Shown: positions 35,487-44,363 of the stretch, piece by piece | Numbering within the stretch: position 1 is the stretch's first letter | Layout: the number at the start of each line of letters is the position of its first letter | Source: Methylohalobius sp964654415 | Lineage (GTDB): Bacteria > Pseudomonadota > Gammaproteobacteria > Methylococcales > Methylothermaceae | Length of the DNA: 64,000 nt | NCBI GenBank assembly: GCA_964654415.1 | Contig: CAZZIP010000009.1 | Location: 1 to 64,000 of the forward strand | Direction: 5' to 3' | The notes under the pieces: generated by a model | Told to the model about the DNA's origin: nothing | The model's database searches: none | Seen by the model: the letters and a program-made list of their open reading frames with translations, nothing else | Made by a program: the position numbers and the translations under genes

Positions 35487-36754
35487 AGCTTACTCAAAGC
35501 CATCTTCGCCTGCATTTCCACCATACCTACGGCTGCAGTTGAATTTGCATTGCTTGTTACCCGAAGAATAGCCGCATCCACTCGACGCGAAAGAAATTCA
35601 ACACTATCTGCTTTATCCACGCGAACACCGCAATTTAGGTAGTAAATGCCCGGCGCTAATGGGTTGGTCAATGCAAAATTTATTTCTACTACCTCTCCTG
35701 CTCGAAACCTTCTTCTTTCTATTCCCAATATCCGCGAATCAACCCCGTACAACGCCACTCCCTCACGAGTTTTCAGCATCATGGCAAAAACAGGGTTATC
35801 TACTTCCTCATTGAACCGGACGCGGTAGCACCAGCAAAATGGCGTACCAGACTCGACCACATTGATTTGTCGACCACTGATATCGGCCAACCAGCAAGAT
35901 TCAATATCTGCTATCCCGTTTCCATAAACCATCTCACAACTGACATTCAAAGAGGGATCAAATTTAGTCGCTTCCGGTTTCACAGTAGAAATACTTGAGA
36001 GATGCGCTTTCTCCCTGTTTCGATCACCAAAAAGGTATCGCTCATACTCATCGCAAACCTGTTTTGCTGAACCAAACGCCGCCACTTTGCCTTCTCTGAG
36101 GAATAGCGCTTGATTACAAAGGGTTTTGACTACTTCTAAATTGTGGCTCACAAAAAGCAATGCCGTCCCGTCTGCTAAATAACTTTCAATTCTCTGAAAA
36201 CACTTGCGTTGAAAAGCCGCATCCCCCACCGACAACACCTCGTCCACGATCAAAATCTCAGGCCGCACGCAGGTGGCCACGGCAAACGCCAGCCGGGCTT
36301 GCATGCCGCTGGAATAGACGCGCAAAGGTTGGTCGAAGAACTCGCCCAGTTCCGAAAATTCCTGGATGCCCGGGATCAAGGCGTCGAGCTCGCGCACCGA
36401 AAAGCCCATCAGTCCGCCGGCGAGATACACATTTTGCCGGCCGCTGAACTCGGGATTAAACCCCAGCCCCAGCTCCAGCATCGCGCTGATTCTGCCGGCG
36501 ACGTGGACACGGCCGGTAGTGGGGCGGACGGTGCCGGTGATAAGCTTCAGCAGCGTCGATTTACCGGCGCCGTTCTGGCCGATCAGCGCCAGCGCCTCGC
36601 CGCGCTGCAAGCTGAAGCTCACCTCGCGTACTGCCCAGAACTCGCGCTTGTGGCGGGAAGGCAAACCGAACCACTCAGCAAAACGATGGAGGTTGCTGGA
36701 ATAGGCGGCATAGCACTTGCCTACCCCTTCCACGGTCAAAACTGGATCGCTCAC
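35483..36754 (-). CDS. wzt: Wzt, ATPase of the polysaccharide ABC exporter with cargo-recognition domain
   Basis: 423 residues. The nucleotide-binding domain (1-240) has Walker A GQNGAGKST (59-67), signature YSSGMQARLAFA (147-158), Walker B ILIVDEV (167-173) and switch His in FVSHN (about 204). Residues 275-410 form the C-terminal beta domain that reads the cap on finished chains. The DNA changes composition sharply near 36235, just after Walker B: the 3' part is AT-rich, continuous with the AT-rich start of the next gene. ATGA overlaps on both sides join it to wzm and the sulfotransferase gene. Confidence 0.92.
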   Translation of the reverse strand: MSDPVLTVEGVGKCYAAYSSNLHRFAEWFGLPSRHKREFWAVREVSFSLQRGEALALIGQNGAGKSTLLKLITGTVRPTTGRVHVAGRISAMLELGLGFNPEFSGRQNVYLAGGLMGFSVRELDALIPGIQEFSELGEFFDQPLRVYSSGMQARLAFAVATCVRPEILIVDEVLSVGDAAFQRKCFQRIESYLADGTALLFVSHNLEVVKTLCNQALFLREGKVAAFGSAKQVCDEYERYLFGDRNREKAHLSSISTVKPEATKFDPSLNVSCEMVYGNGIADIESCWLADISGRQINVVESGTPFCWCYRVRFNEEVDNPVFAMMLKTREGVALYGVDSRILGIERRRFRAGEVVEINFALTNPLAPGIYYLNCGVRVDKADSVEFLSRRVDAAILRVTSNANSTAAVGMVEMQAKMALSKL

Positions 36755-37545
36755 AAAGCATCTACTAAGTCAGCGTTGGCGCGCAGGAAAACGAACAAGG
36801 TAAGAGCACACAAGGCTACGGCTACTGCTGCCGGATAGAGGAGGCTGTGCCAATCTGGCAAGTGGTGATAGAGCATGACCTGCTGATAGAAGGCAACCAA
36901 AGGAGCCATCGGATTGGCCTGCGCCAGCCAGCGCAGCTTTTCCGGGATAACGCTGGCCGGATAGACGATAGGGGTAAGCCAAAACCAAATCTGCAAGACG
37001 ATGCCCAGCACCTGGGAAACATCGCGCGCGAATACGTTGAATATCCCTAAAAGCACCCCCAGGCCAAAGCCAAACAAGGCAATCAACGCCGCTCCCAAAG
37101 GCAGGGCCAAAACCGCCGCTTGGGGCAGATGGCCGAACAACAAAAACACCCCAAAGATTGCCAGAAGCAGCAAACCGTGGTTGAGTAGGGCGCTTCCCCC
37201 CACGATCACCGGCAAGCAGATGCGGGGGAAGGTGATTTTTTTCATCAGTCTGGCGTATTCGAGGAAGACGCTGCTGCTGCGGTTGACGATCTCGGCAAAC
37301 AGCCCCCACGCGGCGGTTCCAGCCATCAGGTATACCGGATAGGCGACCTTGCTGTCGCTGCCTGGCAGCTTAGCACCCAGAACTTCTGCCAGAATGACGG
37401 CAAAGATCGCCGCCTGCGCCAGGGGATTTAAGATGTGCCACAACATCCCCAGGCGCGAGCGCGCATAACGCCTTTTCAGCTCGCTTTTGATCGAGGCTAA
37501 AACGAAGTGGCGGTAGCGCCAAAGTGCAATCAGCATCAGTTTCAC
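36751..37545 (-). CDS. wzm: Wzm, permease of the polysaccharide ABC exporter
   Basis: 264 residues with six membrane helices and the ABC-2 transporter start RYRHFVLASIKSELKRRYA and LGMLWHILNPLAQAAIF. WFWLTPIVYPASVIPEKLR and the terminal NPMAPLVAFYQQVML are typical Wzm patterns. It exports lipid-linked glycan across the inner membrane with Wzt. First gene of the leftward operon; divergent from the single-module glycosyltransferase. Confidence 0.93.
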   Translation of the reverse strand: MKLMLIALWRYRHFVLASIKSELKRRYARSRLGMLWHILNPLAQAAIFAVILAEVLGAKLPGSDSKVAYPVYLMAGTAAWGLFAEIVNRSSSVFLEYARLMKKITFPRICLPVIVGGSALLNHGLLLLAIFGVFLLFGHLPQAAVLALPLGAALIALFGFGLGVLLGIFNVFARDVSQVLGIVLQIWFWLTPIVYPASVIPEKLRWLAQANPMAPLVAFYQQVMLYHHLPDWHSLLYPAAVAVALCALTLFVFLRANADLVDAL

Positions 37546-37665
37546 GGGTTTCCATCTTTTTATTTCAGTTTGAAAAATTCTGCCATTGTCGAAGCTTGGT
37601 GTAAACCAAAAGCGGGCTTATCATCGATGGCAGCACCGACTGCCGCCGAAGAGCCGATAGAGTCT

Positions 37666-38841
37666 ATGAACCTTAACGTTTTATTGGGCCTTGAATCCTT
37701 AAGCCCGCCGCGCACCGGGATTGGGCGCTACACCGCCGCACTCCTTAAGGAATATCTGGCGTTGCCGGAGAAAATCCAAGTCTTAGGCCTCAAGCACGGC
37801 GCCTTGATCGACCAGCCCGAAGCGCTGCTTCAGCTGGCGGACGAACAGGTGCCAGCGCAGGACTGGCGCGGCTCTCCCTTACGGCGTGCCTTGAGCTGGG
37901 TGCCCGGGATCCGCACCGCCTGGTATATCGTGCGCAAGCACCGCGGGCAGAGGGCACTGCGGCACTTATCCAAAGGCGCCTTGTACCACGAACCCAACTA
38001 CGTCGCCCCACCGCTGGAATGCCCGCTGGTGGTCACGGTCCACGACCTTTCCCATCTGCGCTTTCCCCAGTATCATCCCGCTGCCCGGGTGCGCTGGCTG
38101 GAACGGTTTCTGCCGGATACCATAGCGCGCGCCTGCAAGGTCATTACCGCCTCGGAGTTCTCGCGCCAGGAGATCCTCGAGCTTTTGGGCCTTCCTCCGG
38201 CCAAAGTAAAAGTCATCCCCTTAGGGCTGGATGCCCGCTTTCACTCCCAGGAAGCGACTGCCCTCCAAGATGCGCTAAGGCGCTACGGCCTTAAGCCCCA
38301 AGAGTACATCGCCGCGGTAGGGACCTTGGAGCCGCGCAAGAACCTGTTGCGGCTGCTCGAGGCGTATGCTGCCTTGCCCGCGCGCCTGCGCCGGCGTTTT
38401 CCTTTGGTGTTGGCCGGCCCCAAAGGCTGGCAGACTGAGGCGCTGTGGCCGAGGTTGGAGCCGCTTGTGCGGCGCGGTGAGGTGCGCTGGCTGGGTTACG
38501 TCGAAGAAGCTGATCTTCCCAAGCTGTACGCCGGGGCGGCGGTCTTTGCCTATCTCTCTCTTTATGAAGGATTTGGGCTGCCGGTGCTGGAAGCGATGGG
38601 GTGCGGCGCGCCGGTGCTGACTTCGCAGGCTTCGGCCATGGCCTCTTGGGCCGGCGACGCCGTAGCCTTGGTCGATCCGCTGGACGTTGAGGCGATCCGC
38701 CAAGCTTTGGCGCGCTTGTTGGAAGATCGCCTTTGGGCTAGGTCGTTGGGCGCGCGCGGTCAAGCCATGGCCAAGCAATTTTCCTGGACCCGCTGTGCCA
38801 GCGAAACTTTGGCGGTGTATCTTGAGGCAGCCGATGCTTAG
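37666..38841 (+). CDS. GT4-family glycosyltransferase
   Basis: 391 residues of a single GT-B module: N-terminal LLGLESLSPPRTGIGRYTAA, central VVTVHDLSHLRFPQ, VGTLEPRKNLLRLLEAYA and LYEGFGLPVLEAMGCGAPV (donor-binding Glu residues). The opening resembles WbpZ/MtfB-type mannosyl- or rhamnosyltransferases. ATG 37666 places the first strand at the start; an in-frame ATG at 37627 would add 13 non-conserved residues. It diverges from wzm and probably completes the glycan pathway. Confidence 0.85.
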   Translation: MNLNVLLGLESLSPPRTGIGRYTAALLKEYLALPEKIQVLGLKHGALIDQPEALLQLADEQVPAQDWRGSPLRRALSWVPGIRTAWYIVRKHRGQRALRHLSKGALYHEPNYVAPPLECPLVVTVHDLSHLRFPQYHPAARVRWLERFLPDTIARACKVITASEFSRQEILELLGLPPAKVKVIPLGLDARFHSQEATALQDALRRYGLKPQEYIAAVGTLEPRKNLLRLLEAYAALPARLRRRFPLVLAGPKGWQTEALWPRLEPLVRRGEVRWLGYVEEADLPKLYAGAAVFAYLSLYEGFGLPVLEAMGCGAPVLTSQASAMASWAGDAVALVDPLDVEAIRQALARLLEDRLWARSLGARGQAMAKQFSWTRCASETLAVYLEAADA

Positions 38842-39009
38842 ATTTGCCCACAACTCCGACTGATCTTTATTTGTGCAGTGCCAAGGGAGGCTGGAGGCTG
38901 TGCTGCTGGCACCTCTCCTTCGTCAAAGAAGTAAAGGTTTCTGAACTTATGCAGTCTGCCACGGTTGGCTGTCTATACTCTACCTAAGGAATGGCTTGTT
39001 GGTGGAAAA

Positions 39010-39558
39010 ATGAAATTGCTGTTTTGTCTTTTTTTGGTGATGTTGATGCCCTTGCCAGCACAAGCCGGCGATCCTGCAGCTGAGTTGTTTGCTTCCGCCA
39101 GCCAAGGACGGATCTCGCAACTCCAATCGATCCTGGCGCAGGGGGTGGACGTCGATGCAAGGACTGCCACTGGTCGCACTGCGCTGATGGGAGCGGCTTT
39201 CTTCGGCAATGAGCGCTGCGTGCGCTTGCTTTTGAGCTATGGCGCTGACGTCAATGCCGCCGACAACCGCGGTATCACTCCGCTGATGGATGCGGTCATG
39301 GGTGGCTGGACTGAAGTGGTCGAGCTATTGTTGGCAGCCGGTGCCGATGTCAACGCCCAAGACAAAGCAGGTCAGTCGGTTCTGGACAAAGCCAAACAAA
39401 CCGGCAACCCGGAAATTCTCAAACTGCTGACACCAACCGTAGGCCAGCCATCGCAGTCCTCCCAGAATCCGCCCCAGGCCGATGGAGCTCCTGCCGACTC
39501 CGAAGGCAAGAGCGAACCGGAACCGGCTAAGGCAGAAGACCCTGCGCCATCCCCTTGA
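39010..39558 (+). CDS. Secreted ankyrin-repeat protein
   Basis: 182 residues. A signal peptide (1-20, cleavage after AQA) is followed by about three ankyrin repeats between 24 and 130: GRISQLQSILAQGVDVDART, TGRTALMGAAFFGNERCVRL and RGITPLMDAVMGGWTEVVEL (each cut to 20). The tail from 135 is Pro/Glu/Gln-rich and probably disordered. ATG 39010 is chosen because it begins the signal peptide and GGTGG lies just before. The partner protein is unknown; periplasmic ankyrin proteins often act with catalases or as inhibitors. Confidence 0.82.
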   Translation: MKLLFCLFLVMLMPLPAQAGDPAAELFASASQGRISQLQSILAQGVDVDARTATGRTALMGAAFFGNERCVRLLLSYGADVNAADNRGITPLMDAVMGGWTEVVELLLAAGADVNAQDKAGQSVLDKAKQTGNPEILKLLTPTVGQPSQSSQNPPQADGAPADSEGKSEPEPAKAEDPAPSP

Positions 39559-39655
39559 AGGCGTGGCAGTTTGGATCCATCAGACCAGGTCCTCGCCTAG
39601 AGTAGGCTAGGATCAAAAAGAAGAAAAAATCCTCCTCTTCCAGTACCATATTGGC

Positions 39656-41020
39656 ATGCGTATTCATATTCTTGGCATCTGCGGCACTTTTATGGGGGGG
39701 CTGGCAATCCTCGCCCGCGAATTGGGATTTGAGGTTACCGGTTCTGACCGGGATGTCTATCCTCCCATGAGCACTCAGCTGGAGGCACTCGGTATCCAGC
39801 TCAATCATTACTCTCCTGCCAATCTTGACCCAGCCCCCGACGTTGTGATCATCGGTAATGCGCTGTCACGGGGCAACCCGGAAGTGGAAGCAGTGCTGGA
39901 GTGCGGCTTGCCTTATACTTCCGGCCCGCAGTGGCTCTTCGAGGCAGTCCTCAAAAGTCGTTGGGTGCTTGCAGTCGCCGGTACTCACGGCAAAACCACC
40001 ACTTCCTCCATGCTCGCCTGGATTTTGGAGAGCGCAGGAAAAAATCCTGGGTTTCTGATCGGCGGGATTCCCCAAAATTTCGCCCGATCTGCCAGGCTTG
40101 GGGATTCCCCTTTTTTCGTAGTGGAAGCGGACGAGTACGATACGGCCTTTTTCGACAAGCGTTCCAAGTTCGTTCACTATCGCCCGCGCACCGCCATCCT
40201 CAATAACCTGGAATTCGATCATGCCGATATTTTCCCAAACATTGCCGCCATTCAGGTTCAGTTCCACCACTTGGTGCGTACTGTGCCAGGCAACGGTCGT
40301 CTGATCGTCTCAGCCGGGGACTGCAATTTACAGACAGTGCTTGCGCAGGGATGTTGGACGCCGGTCGAGCGTTTCGGGGTGGAGAACGCGCTAGCCGATT
40401 GGAATGCGCGCTTGCTCTCCGAAGACGGTGGCCGGTTTGAAGTTTTCCACGCAGGCAAACCGATTGCTGTGGTTTCCTGGACGCTCAGCGGGTGCCACAA
40501 TGTGGCCAATGCGTTGGCCGCCATCGCCGCCGCCAGCCATGCCGGCGTTGACCCTAAGCTGGCGTGTTGTGCTTTGGAGGGCTTTAAAGGAGTCAAGCGG
40601 CGGCTGGAGCTGCGTGGTGTAGCGGCGGGTGTTTCGGTTTATGACGATTTCGCTCATCACCCCACTGCGATTGCTGCCACCCTTAAAGGGATGCGTGCGC
40701 GGATCAAGGATCAGCGCTTAATCGCCATTGTAGAACCTCGCTCCAACACCATGCGCATGGGGGTTCATGCCACCAGTTTGGCGCAGTCCCTGATTGATGC
40801 CGACTTGGCTTTCATTTACGCCCCACCCGATCTGGACTGGGATGCTAAGGCCTTGATGTCCGATTGTCCGTCCCTTCGGGTTTTCCACACTCTGGAAGAC
40901 CTCCTCGCTGAATTGATAGTGATCGCTCAACCCGGCGACCATTGGGTATTCATGAGCAATGGCAGTTTCGGCAACATCCACGCCCTTGCTCTGGAGAAGC
41001 TGGACAGACACCAGAGTTGA
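39656..41020 (+). CDS. mpl: Mpl, murein tripeptide ligase
   Basis: Joins UDP-MurNAc to L-Ala-gamma-D-Glu-meso-DAP in peptidoglycan recycling. 454 residues of the Mur ligase fold: N-terminal HILGICGTFMGGLAILARE, ATP loop VAGTHGKTTTSSML (about 104-117), EADEYDTAFFDKRSKF and NNLEFDHADIF, and C-terminal FAHHPTAI. These distinguish Mpl from MurC. It fits with nagZ elsewhere in the window, since both recycle cell wall. Confidence 0.96.
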   Translation: MRIHILGICGTFMGGLAILARELGFEVTGSDRDVYPPMSTQLEALGIQLNHYSPANLDPAPDVVIIGNALSRGNPEVEAVLECGLPYTSGPQWLFEAVLKSRWVLAVAGTHGKTTTSSMLAWILESAGKNPGFLIGGIPQNFARSARLGDSPFFVVEADEYDTAFFDKRSKFVHYRPRTAILNNLEFDHADIFPNIAAIQVQFHHLVRTVPGNGRLIVSAGDCNLQTVLAQGCWTPVERFGVENALADWNARLLSEDGGRFEVFHAGKPIAVVSWTLSGCHNVANALAAIAAASHAGVDPKLACCALEGFKGVKRRLELRGVAAGVSVYDDFAHHPTAIAATLKGMRARIKDQRLIAIVEPRSNTMRMGVHATSLAQSLIDADLAFIYAPPDLDWDAKALMSDCPSLRVFHTLEDLLAELIVIAQPGDHWVFMSNGSFGNIHALALEKLDRHQS

Positions 41021-41027
41021 ATTTCGA

Positions 41028-41043
41028 TGTTCCACGTGAAACA
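41028..41043. promoter_or_regulatory. parS centromere site for ParB
   Basis: TGTTCCACGTGAAACA matches the conserved bacterial parS (TGTTTCACGTGAAACA) at 15 of 16 bases, and the dyad extends by CGA/TCG to 41025-41046. It lies 7 bases after the mpl stop. I found no second copy in the window by scanning CACGTG occurrences. parS sites cluster near oriC. Confidence 0.8.
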
Positions 41044-41094
41044 TCGAATGTCACACAGAAAGCAGCAAGGCTATGATAACTTACTGGCCTTTTG

Positions 41095-41712
41095 ATGCGG
41101 ATCAATTCTAGATCAGTGCTTATGGAGAGCCTCGGCTTGAATGCTAGCTACTTGCTTTTTTCACCCTATCGCTGGAAAAAGTGGAGGTGGGTTCTGCTCC
41201 TGCTTGGGCTGTCGATGGGTGTCTGCGCCTGGGCTGGTGCGCAGGACTGCCAGGCTGCAGGCTGGTTGGAGTGGGTCGTGCTCGAACCATGGGGGATCAA
41301 GCTTAAAGGAAAGTTGGATACCGGCGCCAAGACCTCTTCCCTTCATGCTGTCGATATCGAATATTTCCAGCGCGATGGGAAAGAATGGGTGCGCTTTAAA
41401 ACCTTCGATCCGCGTCGCAAGACCAAACCGGTGATCGTCGAGCGGCCATTGCTTCGAGACGTGCGCATCAAGCGTCACACCGCGCCCTATCAGGAGCGGC
41501 CGGTAGTGGCGTTGGACGTGTGTCTTGGGGATAGACTGATCACCGCTGAATTCAGCCTGATCGACCGAGGGCGCTTCAATTATCCGGTGCTTCTGGGCCG
41601 AAGCCTTCTGAAGCAAGAACGGATTTTGGTCGATGCCACGACAACCTATACTTTCGACACCAGTCCCAAACGATGTAAGCGCCTGGTCGAATCGAGCTTA
41701 AGGTCCCAATAG
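41095..41712 (+). CDS. RimK-associated retropepsin-like protease (ATP-dependent zinc protease family)
   Basis: 205 residues: a basic N-terminus, a membrane anchor or signal at about 32-50, then the domain WVVLEPWGIKLKGKLDTGAKTSSLHA, whose DTGA resembles the aspartyl protease motif, and later FNYPVLLGRSLLKQERILVD. The family is named zinc protease in databases, but the fold suggests retropepsin-like catalysis. Members sit beside ATP-grasp peptide ligases, as here. The start is uncertain; ATG 41122 is an alternative. It is followed after 32 bases by the transglutaminase-like membrane protein. Confidence 0.85.
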   Translation: MRINSRSVLMESLGLNASYLLFSPYRWKKWRWVLLLLGLSMGVCAWAGAQDCQAAGWLEWVVLEPWGIKLKGKLDTGAKTSSLHAVDIEYFQRDGKEWVRFKTFDPRRKTKPVIVERPLLRDVRIKRHTAPYQERPVVALDVCLGDRLITAEFSLIDRGRFNYPVLLGRSLLKQERILVDATTTYTFDTSPKRCKRLVESSLRSQ

Positions 41713-41744
41713 CGTTTATATAGTCCTAATTTCAAGGAATTGGT

Positions 41745-43301
41745 TTGAAAAACCTGCATCTTAAGCTTTTGGCCTTGGCTTTGGTGGTCTTTGCTCTGGT
41801 GTTGGGTGGTTACAAAGTCATCCGGCTGGGGCTACCGCTGTTACCCTCCGAGGAGATAGAAGTCTGGAGCGTGGAAGCCAGGTTGTTCTTTAAGGCGAAA
41901 GGCAAGCCGGTCAAGGTCCGCTTTGCCCTGCCCAAGGCACCGCCTGGGTTTTTGATCCTCGACGAGGACTTTGTCTCCGGTCGTTATGGGTTGACTATTC
42001 ACGAAGAGAAAGGCAATCGCTTTGCCGAATGGGTAGTCCGCAGGGCCAAAGGGGAACAAACGCTTTATTATCACTTGCAGTTGACGCGCGCTCCTGCAGC
42101 GGAGACCCCGGGCGAGGTTGCCAAGCAAAAAACCAAGCGCGCTCTTCCTGCTGCTCCAGTTGTGCCCGAATACTCGCCCGACATCGCCCCCGCGGTCACG
42201 GCGCTGTTGGATGAGGTGCGCCAGAAATCGGCCGATACCCTCACTTTTACCCGCGAGCTGCTGTTGCGTCTGAACGCCGCTTCGCCAGACGCCAACGTCC
42301 AGATCCTGCTGCGCGACGTCAAGACGCCGCAGGAAAAAATGGAACGAATCCGCCAGCTGCTTGCCGGGGCGCGGATTCCCTCGCGTCCTGTTCAGGTGTT
42401 GATCTTGCATGAAAAAATACGTCACGGGGAATTACTGCCGTGGCTGCAGGTACATAACGGTGAGGAGTGGGTGACGTTCGATCCGGAGAGCGGGGACAGC
42501 GGAATTCCTGAAAATGCGTTGGTTTGGGCGGTTGGCAGCGAGCCGGTGGCGGTTATCGAAGGGGGGAACAGCATAAAACTCGAGCTTGCGGTCAGCCGCC
42601 ATACCCAAGAGGCGGTCCGAGTCGCAGAACAGCGCGCCCGCAAACTGAATTCCGACATCATGGAATTCTCCTTGTTCAGCCTGCCGATTCAGACTCAGCA
42701 CGTTTATCGGGTGCTACTCATGATCCCGCTGGGGGCTTTATTGATCGTGTGTCTGCGCAACGTAGTCGGGATCAAAACCTTTGGCACCTTCATGCCGATT
42801 CTCATCGCCTTAGCATTCCGCGAAACCGAACTGCTTTGGGGGGTGTTGCTGTTCTCTTTGGTCGTAGCGCTGGGGCTTAGCTGCCGGTTTTATTTAGAAT
42901 ATCTGCAATTGCTCCTGGTGCCCAGGCTGGCTTCGGTCTTGATCATCGTCATCATCTTGATGGTCCTGATCAGCCTCTTGAGTCACAAGCTGGGGCTGGA
43001 GCGCGGCCTTTCAGTAGCGCTTTTCCCGATGGTCATCTTAACCATGACGGTCGAACGCATGGCCCTCTTGTGGGAGGAACACGGAGCGGCAGAAGCCCTC
43101 AAGCAAGGCATTGGGAGTCTGACAGTCGCGGTGTTGGCGTTTCTGCTGATGAAAAACGATGTGCTCCAACATTTGGTATTCGTGTTCCCGGAATCGCTGC
43201 TGATCATCCTGGCCCTGACTTTGCTCTTGGGCCGTTATACCGGCTATCGCTTGACCGAGCTGTGGCGGTTCCGGGCTTTTCTTCTCCAGGAACCGAAGTG
43301 A
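41745..43301 (+). CDS. Inactive transglutaminase-like domain fused to seven membrane helices
   Basis: 518 residues. One N-terminal helix (about 5-25), a large extracytoplasmic part to about 310 that resembles a transglutaminase lacking its catalytic triad (GELLPWLQVHNGEEWVTFDP is the recognisable section), then about seven helices from 322 to 505, including GIKTFGTFMPILIALAF. This architecture is known only from operons with a RimK-like ligase and the DTGA protease, exactly the two neighbours. The role may be to bind a peptide outside the membrane. TTG start with AAGGA 8 bases before. Confidence 0.88.
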   Translation: MKNLHLKLLALALVVFALVLGGYKVIRLGLPLLPSEEIEVWSVEARLFFKAKGKPVKVRFALPKAPPGFLILDEDFVSGRYGLTIHEEKGNRFAEWVVRRAKGEQTLYYHLQLTRAPAAETPGEVAKQKTKRALPAAPVVPEYSPDIAPAVTALLDEVRQKSADTLTFTRELLLRLNAASPDANVQILLRDVKTPQEKMERIRQLLAGARIPSRPVQVLILHEKIRHGELLPWLQVHNGEEWVTFDPESGDSGIPENALVWAVGSEPVAVIEGGNSIKLELAVSRHTQEAVRVAEQRARKLNSDIMEFSLFSLPIQTQHVYRVLLMIPLGALLIVCLRNVVGIKTFGTFMPILIALAFRETELLWGVLLFSLVVALGLSCRFYLEYLQLLLVPRLASVLIIVIILMVLISLLSHKLGLERGLSVALFPMVILTMTVERMALLWEEHGAAEALKQGIGSLTVAVLAFLLMKNDVLQHLVFVFPESLLIILALTLLLGRYTGYRLTELWRFRAFLLQEPK

Positions 43302-44281
43302 TTGTTACGCAGCTGAACCGCCGGCTTCCCTGGCGCCGCCTTCACGCGCTGGGCATCTTGGGCATGAATCGGCGCAATGCCGATTACATCATGCGTTATA
43401 ACCCAAGGCGCTTGTACCCCCTGGTGGACGACAAGCTCAAGACCAAACGGTTGGCGCTGGCCGCCGGCGTGCCTGTTCCTGAGTTGTATGGAGTGGTGGA
43501 AATCCAGCGCCAGATTCCTGCCCTTCACGAGCAGCTGAAGCGCTATCCTCAAGGCTTTGTGGTCAAGCCCACGCACGGCAGCGGCGGCGAGGGGATTTTG
43601 GTGATCACCGGATGCGTCCGCGGCGGCTACCGCAAAAGCAGCGGCGCTTTGATCAGCGCAGAGGAATTTGAGTTCCACATTTCCAATATCCTTAGCGGGC
43701 TCTATAGCCTTGGCGGTTTGCCGGACAGCGCGCTGATCGAACGCCGCATCGATTTCGACCCGGTGTTCCAGAACGTTAGCTACCAAGGCGTCCCCGACAT
43801 TCGTACCATTGTTTTCCGCGGGGTTCCAGTCATGGCGATGATCAGGCTGCCTACCCGGCTCTCGGACGGCAGGGCCAACCTGCATCAGGGAGCAGTCGGG
43901 GTGGGCATTGACCTCGTCAGCGGTCGTACCCTGATGGGCACCTGGAAAGAGACCTTGCTCGAACAGCATCCGGACACTGGAGGAAAGATCGTAGAGCTGG
44001 TGATTCCCCACTGGGAGACCATCCTGCGTTTGAGTTCCGCATGCGCCGATCTGGTGGGACTGGGCTACATCGGTGTGGACGTGGTGTTGGACCGCGATCT
44101 TGGTCCGCTCATGCTGGAGATGAACGCCCGCCCGGGGCTAGCCATTCAGATCGCCAATCGGGCCGGGCTTTTCCAGCGCCTCAAAAAAATCGAGGCCATG
44201 GCTGAGATTCCATCTTCCCTAGAAGACAGGATCGCTCTCGCCAAAGACCTGGCTGAATCGCACAAAATTTTTGGAATATAA
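43298..44281 (+). CDS. Alpha-L-glutamate ligase-like ATP-grasp protein
   Basis: 327 residues starting at GTG 43298, overlapping the previous stop by 4 bases (GTGA). ATP-grasp features in order: DDKLKTKRLALAAGVPVPEL, FVVKPTHGSGGEGILVI (ATP loop), DIRTIVFRGVPVMAMIRLP and LGPLMLEMNARPGLAIQIAN (metal Glu and Asn). It is expected to form amide bonds with an amino acid, perhaps glutamate, on a peptide or protein. Tight overlap argues that it works with the membrane protein. Confidence 0.9.
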   Translation: MIVTQLNRRLPWRRLHALGILGMNRRNADYIMRYNPRRLYPLVDDKLKTKRLALAAGVPVPELYGVVEIQRQIPALHEQLKRYPQGFVVKPTHGSGGEGILVITGCVRGGYRKSSGALISAEEFEFHISNILSGLYSLGGLPDSALIERRIDFDPVFQNVSYQGVPDIRTIVFRGVPVMAMIRLPTRLSDGRANLHQGAVGVGIDLVSGRTLMGTWKETLLEQHPDTGGKIVELVIPHWETILRLSSACADLVGLGYIGVDVVLDRDLGPLMLEMNARPGLAIQIANRAGLFQRLKKIEAMAEIPSSLEDRIALAKDLAESHKIFGI

Positions 44282-44363
44282 AAATGAAAACTTATTCTTT
44301 TTTGTTATTTAAGGGTTTTTTATACTTTGCCTGCCGATGGGTCCAGCTTGAGAGAACGCGCGC

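Noticed and set aside
38875..38915. GTGCCA ... TGGCAC pairing after the single-module glycosyltransferase gene
   Set aside because: The loop is long and no T run follows, so it is not a convincing terminator.
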